Positions 57,909 through 64,000 of a stretch of 64,000 nt of DNA are shown in pieces. The stretch is from Elephas maximus indicus. Taxonomy: Eukaryota > Chordata > Mammalia > Proboscidea > Elephantidae. The notes beneath the pieces were generated by a model. The model was not told where the DNA came from. It made no database searches and saw only the letters and a list, made by a program, of their open reading frames with translations. Position numbers and translations under genes: made by a program. Position 1 is the first letter of the stretch; each line of letters starts with the position of its first letter. The DNA lies in the NCBI RefSeq assembly GCF_024166365.1, contig NC_064820.1:134808001-134872000 (forward strand), written 5' to 3'.

Positions 57909-58645
57909 AGTTGCCATAGTCCAAGGCTACAGGATTCTGTAAGTATTGTTAGTTTGCTGAGTCTGTGTCAAGTTAGGGGCATAAGAATCTGTGCTAAGAA
58001 TGAAAAATTGGGGCCTAAGGTCTTGCTTCCACAAGGCTATGCCAGGGAGTAGAATGTGGGCTCTTACCATACTCACACTACGAACACCCCTTTCCTTTGC
58101 AGTTTTGGGCAATCTCTTTTCTTTTCCCTACTACTCTCTTTTCCTTGCCCTTCAGAGACAGTTATCATAAACACCTTAATGAATTTAGGCCAGAGTAACT
58201 AACCTGTGGCTGGTAGAAGTTTTTGGTTTTGTCTCACACAGTGCTGGTTTTGTTTGTTTTTAACCAAAACTAGTTACCAGCGTTTAAAAATTAGATGAGT
58301 TCACATACAAATTAATAATTCTAGCTTCTCATGAAAATTTGGAAAATCTGGCATTTGTTAGAAGGCCACAATTGGCTGGAGCAGAGAAGGGCTGCCCCTT
58401 AAGACAGCGATGATACTCCTACTCAGGCCCTGAGAGTCCACTCCACAGCTTTACAGCACTTACCTAACCTGCAGATAGATTTGACTTTGGAATTGTCTGC
58501 CATGATCTTTCAAAAGGCTAAGAAGAGGGACTCTTTTCGGGGATCTTATCCCTAGGCCATAAACAGAGATCAAGGTGAGGGACTACAAAGGATCTGATTA
58601 TCTTTGCAGAACCTGGAAGGGAAACATCACAAAATAATACTACAA
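57909..58645. other. Intergenic, unassigned
   Basis: No gene or nameable repeat. Confidence 0.45.
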
Positions 58646-58649
58646 TAAA

Positions 58650-58870
58650 TTATCCCTTTATACTAACAATAACAATAAAAGTAGCTACCTTATACAGAGA
58701 TTTCACGATAGCCTAGGCTTGTCACAGAAGTGATGCCATTTAATTCTTACAGAAACTTGTGTGAGGTAGGGGCTATTTACCTGTTTTACAGATGAGAATA
58801 CTGAGGTTCAGAGTCACAAAGAACCCAGGTCTATACGACTCTTTGCTACTAGGTTACACTGCCTTGCCTA
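58650..58870 (+). repeat. MIR
   Basis: CATTTAATTCTTACAGAAAC, CCTGTTTTACAGATGAGAAT, CTGAGGTTCAGAG, AACCCAGGTCTATACGACTC, ACACTGCCTTG: core and 3' half of MIR in order. Confidence 0.85.
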
Positions 58871-58976
58871 TGATAGATCATAGTGGCCAATCTTCATGAC
58901 ATCAGATGTTGGATTAAAGAAGTCAAGTCACCTTGGCACTATTGACAAGTACTAGTTACTACCTACCTACCTGCCT

Positions 58977-58993
58977 ACACACACACACACACG
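58977..58993. repeat. Short (AC)n run
   Basis: Eight AC units after CTACCTACCTACCTGCCTAC. Confidence 0.8.
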
Positions 58994-59464
58994 CTTTTCA
59001 ATGGAGGCTATTTTCTAAGCATCTCCTGAAATCAGGATATGGCATCATGCTTTTACAAGTAGCAGTTATTCAATAGATATGCTGATTTTGTTTGTCCTGG
59101 GAACTTGCCTTAAATTTTACTGAGTGTGTGTACATGTATTTGAATGTGAATTGAGGGGGGACTGCGTGTGTGAGGGGGGACATGAAGGTAGAAGGAGCTG
59201 AGGAAGGAGAATACAACTCCTGATGCCACCTGTGGTGGACCACAGAAATTGCTGAAAAGATAAATAAGAGAAATCCTACAGAGTATTTTTCGAAAAATAT
59301 AAAATAGCTGCAGAAAAAGGAAGGCTTACAATGAGTAAAATTGCTTTGTTTTGTTCTATTTTTCCTTTCTTTTGGTAAACACTCACAGAAATAGAAAGCT
59401 AATACGATTCGCTATTGTATTGGCAAATTAATTGAGAATAAAGCCTTTAATTTGCATGCTTATA

Positions 59465-59512
59465 GTCTAATAAATTTCACATTGTCTAATAAATTTCACA
59501 TTGTCTAATAAA
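59465..59512. repeat. 19-bp tandem repeat, about 2.6 copies
   Basis: Unit GTCTAATAAATTTCACATT occurs twice in full and then partially (GTCTAATAAA). No function inferred. Confidence 0.85.
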
Positions 59513-60140
59513 CAAAAATTACATGTTATAAGCATTTATTTATGTATTTTGAAATAATAATTGGTATTTCAAAAACATAACAAAAATTTCACTCATGAAT
59601 TTAAGCTAAAATATGATGATTTATGCTAGAATTGAAGTTACTATTGTTTAATATTGCTTATTAGAAGAAATTAGATTGTGAAATAACAGATAAGGAGGCT
59701 ATAGATGTTGATGAAATTGTAATTTAATTTCTAGATGGGAAATTTCATGTCATTAACTTGTACAATAGTAGAGAACACCAAGCCAACTAATTTGATGACT
59801 TTCTAGTAGCTCTGGTGAGGTCATTTTAAAAGTGATAATGTTTTTTGATGGGGGGAAAAATAACAGATAAAAGAAACTATGTGAGAATTTTATTATATGA
59901 AAAAGTTTGTTAATTAATTTTACTGATTTGCTGATTTTTCATGACCTGAGATCATTCTCTGGCTTGCAGTAATGATTTGTAACCTAGCTTTTAAGCCCTA
60001 CTGCATATCCTAAAGAAAAACAACAAGATGTATTGATGGGCAGTTTCTAGTTTTTTTACAGCTATTACTTAAAGTTTGAGACTGTGTATATAAGAAGATA
60101 ATAGCTAAATGGCATTTACTAAGTTTAAGCTCTGAATTAA
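59513..60140. other. Intergenic, free of young repeats
   Basis: AT-rich, no gene, no lineage-specific transposon. Could be a conserved non-coding stretch; not testable here. Confidence 0.4.
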
Positions 60141-60144
60141 GGAA

Positions 60145-60270
60145 TTATGTATACTATCATTTTATAGCTAAAACAGAGTCTTAAAGAGAAAAAATGACTT
60201 TCCTAAGGTCACCCAGCTTGTAAACAGCAGAGGTAGGTCCCAAACCCTGATCTCCTGAGATATTCTTTCT
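60145..60270 (+). repeat. MIR
   Basis: ATCATTTTATAGCTAAAACAG, CTAAGGTCACCCAGCTTGTAA, ACAGCAGAGGTAGGTCCCAA. Confidence 0.75.
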
Positions 60271-60639
60271 ATTTTGGACACTTGCTCTCATTGGATTGGC
60301 TGCCCTTTGCCTAGTTTAATGCTAGTTTCATGCTAAGTAATGTTTTAACCCACTAATAGCATTGTATTTTGCTTGCTGTTATTGTTTTGTTTGCTACTCT
60401 TGGAGTATTGCCAATCTGGACACATTTATTAGAACTGTCAACAGAAGATCTGTTAAATGACAACATTTGGTATTGCATCATGAAATTTCAGACTGTAGTA
60501 AACTCTACAGGATAAATGACAAGTTTCTTCAATAAAGAATCTCAAGGGAAAAAAAGTGGGAGTAGGTACCTATTGTTTAAAAGAGCCAGGAAACATACTA
60601 CCAATGGATTGTTTTAAATTTGTTTGGATCCTAATTCAG

Positions 60640-61010
60640 ACAAATCACTGAAGAAAAATTGTAAGATGATCAGGAAAATCTCAACAGTGCGTATATAATG
60701 ACAGACACTAAGAAAACTGCTGCTAAGTTTTAGATATAATAATGAAATTGTTGAATGTTTAAATATTTTTTAAAATTTTATCCTTAGAGGTACATATTGA
60801 AAGAGATGAATAGATGTGACATCAAGGATTTCCTTTAAAATAATACCTTTGGGGATGGGGCGAGGTGGGGAATATAGAGGAAGATGATTTGTCTTGAGGT
60901 GATAATTGTTGAAACTTGGTTCTGGATACACGGGTGTTCATTACACTGTTCTGTCTACTTTAGGCATGTTTGGTATACTTCGTAAAAGAATACATTGTTG
61001 AAAGATGAAC
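60640..61010 (+). repeat. Ancient L1 3'-end fragment
   Basis: GAGGTGATAATTGTTGAAACT, GGATACACGGGTGTTCATTA, CACTGTTCTGTCTACTTTAG match the common ending of old mammalian L1s. Confidence 0.6.
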
Positions 61011-61092
61011 CCAAAGTAGATCTTTATTTTGATTTGATATTGAATAACGTTTCACTTCAGGAAAGCCTTTGAAGAAGCCTGAAAGGGCCTTA

Positions 61093-61276
61093 AGGAGTAC
61101 TGGTGCTACAGTGGTTAAAGCTATCCACTGCTAACCCAAAGGTCGTCGGAAGCGAGCGGCTCCTCGGGAGAAAGATGTGGCAGTCTGTAGTCCGCTTCCG
61201 TAGAGATTTACAGCCTTGAAAACCCTAAGGGGTCGCTATGAGTCAAAATCCACAAGAAGGCAGTGGCTTGGGATGG
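61093..61276 (+). mobile_element. Long-form AfroSINE
   Basis: Head AGGAGTACTGGTGCTACAGTGG, long-form CGGGAGAAAGATGTGGCAGTC, degenerate tail. The B box is mutated by a small rearrangement (GTCGTCGGAAGCGAGCGG). Exact 12-bp TSD GAAAGGGCCTTA (61081-61092 / 61277-61288). Confidence 0.9.
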
Positions 61277-61288
61277 GAAAGGGCCTTA

Positions 61289-62114
61289 GAAGTAACCTAG
61301 TCCAATCTTCACACCCTCCCCTTTTCTTTTGAACACAAAGCAAGCAAACAAACCTTCAAGGCCAGAGATGAATACGTGACTTGCTCTTAAAGCAATGACT
61401 TCTAAGTTTAGAGAACAAGCAAACAGTGGGAGGGGTTAGACCTATGGCCATTTCCTCGTGCTATCTCGTTTCTGCTGCTGTATTTTCCCCCGTCACCTGT
61501 TGTTATGATTTGCTTTTGTTTTTCAAAGCAGAATTATTACAAAATTTAATATTAAAAATGTCCGCACTGTTCCCTAGTGCGCCCCCTTCCCCGTCCAGTT
61601 TCAAGCTAGGATAATCTCCCAAAGATTTCTAATCTTTCCTAAAATAAATCTTGCAGCATGGATGTAAAGATAAAAATGCCAGTTGACAGCATCTGGTCAT
61701 CCTTCTTAAGTTTAAACTTGATTTTGCTAACTAGTTTTTTTTTTTAATGTGGTCAGGGAGTAGAAGAATCTATTCCTTTAATTTTCCTGCCCACGTGACA
61801 ATGTTTTTGTTTTAGGGTAATTTCTAATGTACAAGAAATTCCGAGTTTGCGTCTGCGCCAACAGATACAGTAATGACCGTATTGACACTACTGGTTTTCA
61901 AAGCGCAGAAACTTCAGGTACCGCGAGAGAACAATTTGGGGATTTTCGAGTTCAAATTTGTCATTATTTTTCTGTGACTTAATTTTCTTAACAGTGTTGA
62001 TATTGAGGACCTGAACTGAGCTACCTTTTTTTTTAATTTAATTCCCAATGACATATTTCTTAGATTGTGTCTGAAGCATAAAACAAAGAATACGCTACAT
62101 TCACACTCCTTAAA
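61289..62114. other. CEP120 upstream region, no repeat recognised
   Basis: Sequence immediately upstream of the CpG island, without recognised transposons. May hold distal promoter elements. Confidence 0.45.
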
Positions 62115-62152
62115 TGGGGTTACGCGGCTTCGGCAAGCGTTTACTGCTGTAC

Positions 62153-62164
62153 TGCGCCTGCGCA
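62153..62164. promoter_or_regulatory. NRF1-like site TGCGCCTGCGCA
   Basis: This palindromic 12-mer differs from the NRF1 consensus (YGCGCAYGCGCR) at one position and sits at the left edge of the CpG island, 587 bp upstream of the ATG. NRF1 sites are common in TATA-less CpG promoters. Binding is inferred. Confidence 0.45.
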
Positions 62165-62583
62165 GCTGGTCCCCCCCATCCCCCCGCGCCGGTTTTTCCC
62201 GGTCCCGCTAGCAGGGGGCGCTGTGAGGTAATGAACAAGAAGAGTTCCCAGGGCTCTGGAACGCTGTGTAAAAGGGCGGCCGGCAGAGCGGGCTGAGAGC
62301 CATTCTATCCTCAACTGCCGTGGTCTCTATGGCCCTTTGTCCTCCAGCCTCCCCCGGGCGCTGGGCCTGTGGGCCTGGTTGCTAGGCGGAAACGGGGCGG
62401 CGGCGGAGACCGCGGCGGCTGCCCGGGTGTTTGAAAAGCGGCTACGCAGGCGGCAAAAGGTCCTCGGGCGGCGGGCTCTCTACCTGCTCACAGGCCCGGC
62501 GGCAGAGCAGCCTTTGCCTTGGGTTGGGGCCGGGTTAAGGGCTGAGCTGGCGGCCCGCGGCAGGGGAGCCGGGCGCGCTGCAG

Positions 62584-62718
62584 GTAGCAGCGGCGTCAGG
62601 CCGCGGAGCAGGGCCCGAGCGTCAGGGGCCCGGGGCGGGCGGGCAGCAGGGCCGCTGCCGGGAGTCCTGCCTGGGGCCCCGGGCTTCCCGCGACTCACCC
62701 GCGCCCCTCTCCCCCCAG
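62584..62718 (+). other. CEP120: Possible short intron in the CEP120 5' UTR
   Basis: A CAG|GTAGCA donor-like site (GT at 62584-62585) and a pyrimidine-rich acceptor (CTCTCCCCCCAG, AG at 62717-62718) would remove 135 bp. The coding exon would then start 32 bp before the ATG, with a separate non-coding first exon upstream. Both signals are visible, but in GC-rich DNA they could arise by chance. The alternative is one continuous first exon. Confidence 0.3.
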
Positions 62719-62750
62719 CAGACCCCGCCTGCAGGCCGGAGACAGCGACC

Positions 62751-62799
62751 ATGGTCTCCAAGTCTGACCAACTGCTCATCGTTGTGTCCATCCTCGAAG
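62751..62799 (+). CDS. CEP120: CEP120 first coding exon (start codon to first donor)
   Basis: The ATG at 62751 lies in a near-perfect Kozak context (GCGACCATGG). It opens 16 full codons, reading MVSKSDQLLIVVSILE, plus one base of a split Gly codon, ending at the donor GAAG|GTGAGC (GT at 62800-62801). I recognise these residues as the N-terminus of CEP120, where they form the first strand of the N-terminal C2 domain. CEP120 is a centriolar protein enriched on daughter centrioles; it works with CPAP/CENPJ and SPICE1 in centriole elongation and is linked to human ciliopathies. The rest of the protein (just under 1000 residues in human) lies beyond the window. The open frame running past 62800 is intron read-through and should not be annotated as protein. 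Recognition is from memory of the family, supported by CpG island context, Kozak sequence and donor. The main uncertainty is the shortness of the exon. Confidence 0.88.
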
Positions 62800-64000
62800 G
62801 TGAGCGGCCCCGGGCTTGCTTTTGCAACTGCTGTTGCCAGAATTTTAAAAGAGTAGTGTGGGACCGAGGTTCTGTTAACTTTAAAAACCCTGTCATCTTT
62901 GCTTTTATGATTCCTAAAGACTTGTTCGCAGTTGTACGAAGTGAGGTTTGTTAGGCAATTGCTTTAAAAATCTCCCAAAGGAGCATGAGAGCTGATAGGG
63001 ATAGGTGATATTTAACGTGACTAGCTGTAGCCCCAGAGAATCTAGAAAAAACAATTTCCTTCAGAAGCAGCATGCCGGTGATTTTTATATATGAGCTGAA
63101 AGTGTACCTGGAAGACACGTTCTCTTCAGCCGCCTCCCGGTGATACCATTTGTAACAACTTTGCCTTTGACTTGAATAAATGCTTCTCGGAATTTCAGAA
63201 GAATTTCGGAAGCCGTTTCCTTTACCAGTCTTAGGGAGGACTTAGATGACTGCAGTTGTTAACGTAGGCCTATTATACATATTTTGAATTTTTTTTTGTG
63301 GTTGAATGAGTGGCATTTGTTTATTAAAGGCCTGAGTGTCCGGCCCTAAAGCTGAAAATATAAGACTGGTCCTGGTTCTAAAAGCTAACAGAATCATGGA
63401 GAATGTGTCAGCAAATCATCGTGATGTGGAAGGAGTAGCCACCTCTCACTGGGGAAGTTGGAGAAGGGTTACCAGAGGAAATGACATTTTAGGAATTTGC
63501 TAGGGGAAAAAAGGGCATTTCAGGCAAAAGGAAGAGCAAAAAGTATATAAGGTCTGGAAAGCAAGGCATGTTCTGAGGTTGCTTAAATTCTTTGTGATGG
63601 GAAAGCAGAGTGCAGGAAAGTGGAGAGCGTTGGACCTGATAGGTAGACTGAAGAAAGGTTATAAATAAAGTGGTAAGGAGCCATCATCTTGAGCAGGCCA
63701 GAGGCATGGCGATATCTTTGTTTTTTTTTTTCTTCTTCTAATGGGAAGGTATTTTGTGGAGAAGAAACATTGTTTGGATAAGGTCCCTGGGTGACCCTAA
63801 TGGTTTACACTCTGCTACTAATGTGAAGGCTGATGGTTTGAACCCACCCAGTAGAACCTGAGGGAAAGAGGGAAAGACCAGTTGATTTACTGCTGTAAAG
63901 GTTACAGCCAAGAAACCCTTATGGAGAAGTTCTACTCTGTTACATGTGGGGTTTCCATGAGTCAGAATCGACTCTAAGTCAACAAGGTTTTTTTGTTTGC
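62800..64000 (+). other. CEP120: CEP120 intron following the first coding exon (partial)
   Basis: The intron begins at the GTGAGC donor and runs off the window. No further exon with an acceptor, donor and recognisable protein is visible. About 63460-63780 resembles an ancient interspersed repeat (words like GGCATTTCAGGCAAAAGGAA), too decayed to name. A long-form SINE lies at its right end. Confidence 0.75.
63781..63995 (+). mobile_element. Long-form AfroSINE in the CEP120 intron
   Basis: Head GGTCCCTGGGTGACCCTAATGG, B box GATGGTTTGAACCCACC, long-form body, tail CATGAGTCAGAATCGACTC. Same strand as CEP120. Confidence 0.87.

Larger units (their letters stand above)
62115..62815 (+). promoter_or_regulatory. 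CEP120: CpG island / CEP120 promoter and 5' UTR region
   Basis: This is the only strongly GC- and CpG-rich stretch in the window, rising abruptly from AT-rich DNA near 62.1 kb and fading after the splice donor at 62800. It contains no recognised transposon. It has no obvious TATA box, as expected for a broad housekeeping promoter. Candidate factor sites include an NRF1-like palindrome at 62153-62164. The transcription start cannot be fixed from sequence alone; it probably lies between about 62280 and 62580. Bidirectional activity is possible but unproven. Confidence 0.8.

Noticed and set aside
62430..62435. Cell-cycle CHR element TTTGAA in the CEP120 5' region
   Set aside because: A six-base match is expected by chance and there is no accompanying CDE or E2F site that I can defend.
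62337..62954. Open frame of 205 codons across the CpG island
   Set aside because: It runs through the CEP120 splice donor into the intron and has GC-driven composition (Ala/Arg/Gly) before the true ATG. Only 62751-62799 is supported as coding.

Overview
This window is a mammalian, almost certainly afrotherian (paenungulate, most likely elephant) nuclear DNA segment. The evidence is a high copy number of tRNA-derived SINEs of the AfroSINE type, with A-box/B-box heads and a tail around GAGTCGATTCCGACTCATAG, together with several RTE-clade LINEs of the BovB/RTE1 kind, L1 elements, MIR/L2 relics, MaLR/ERVL LTRs and DNA transposon remnants. No Alu, B1/B2 or carnivore SINE was seen. Base composition is AT-rich until a CpG island begins near 62.1 kb.

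The only host protein-coding sequence I can support is at the far right, on the + strand. An ATG at 62751 in a perfect Kozak context opens a 49-nt coding piece ending at a GT donor (62800). Its 16 codons read as the start of CEP120 (centrosomal protein 120), and it sits in a CpG island at about 62115-62815. Everything to the left is intergenic. In human the 5' neighbour of CEP120 is the divergently transcribed CSNK1G3, tens of kb away, so the roughly 62-kb gene-free stretch fits a conserved head-to-head arrangement; this is inference, because CSNK1G3 is not in the window.

Layout: 0-6.2 kb, old L1/MIR sequence with L1 3' UTR fragments and SINEs. 6.87-10.13 kb, a complete RTE LINE with an exact 11-bp target-site duplication (TSD). 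10.57-12.21 kb, a DNA transposon split by a second RTE. 12.87-22.09 kb, a Russian-doll locus: an old + strand L1 containing a minus-strand RTE tail and a 6.5-kb full-length minus-strand L1. 22.3-24.6 kb, an RTE tail, an L1 3' UTR and a roughly 600-bp imperfect palindrome containing SINEs. 25.15-28.4 kb, a solo LTR and several SINEs. 28.8-36.2 kb, a SINE split by an L1 which is itself split by a second L1 lacking most of ORF2. 36.2-42.6 kb, mostly older sequence with SINEs, a SINE split by a solo LTR, and another LTR. 42.8-45.9 kb, a SINE split by a nearly complete minus-strand RTE. 46-61.3 kb, thinner repeat density with Tigger-like, hAT, MLT2-like and MLT1-like relics, MIRs, L2 fragments and SINEs. 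61.3-64 kb, CEP120 promoter, first coding exon and the start of its intron.

Many insertions carry recognisable TSDs, so a relative chronology can be read directly. The SINEs and the RTE LINEs share their 3' ends: the SINE tail corresponds to the last codons and stop codon region of the RTE ORF, which fits RTE machinery mobilising the SINEs. No transposon ORF here is intact. I found no CRISPR, operon, tRNA gene or other prokaryote-like feature, and no clearly new biological system. The best leads are structural: the palindrome, the nested stacks, the internally deleted L1 and the SINE/RTE tail identity.
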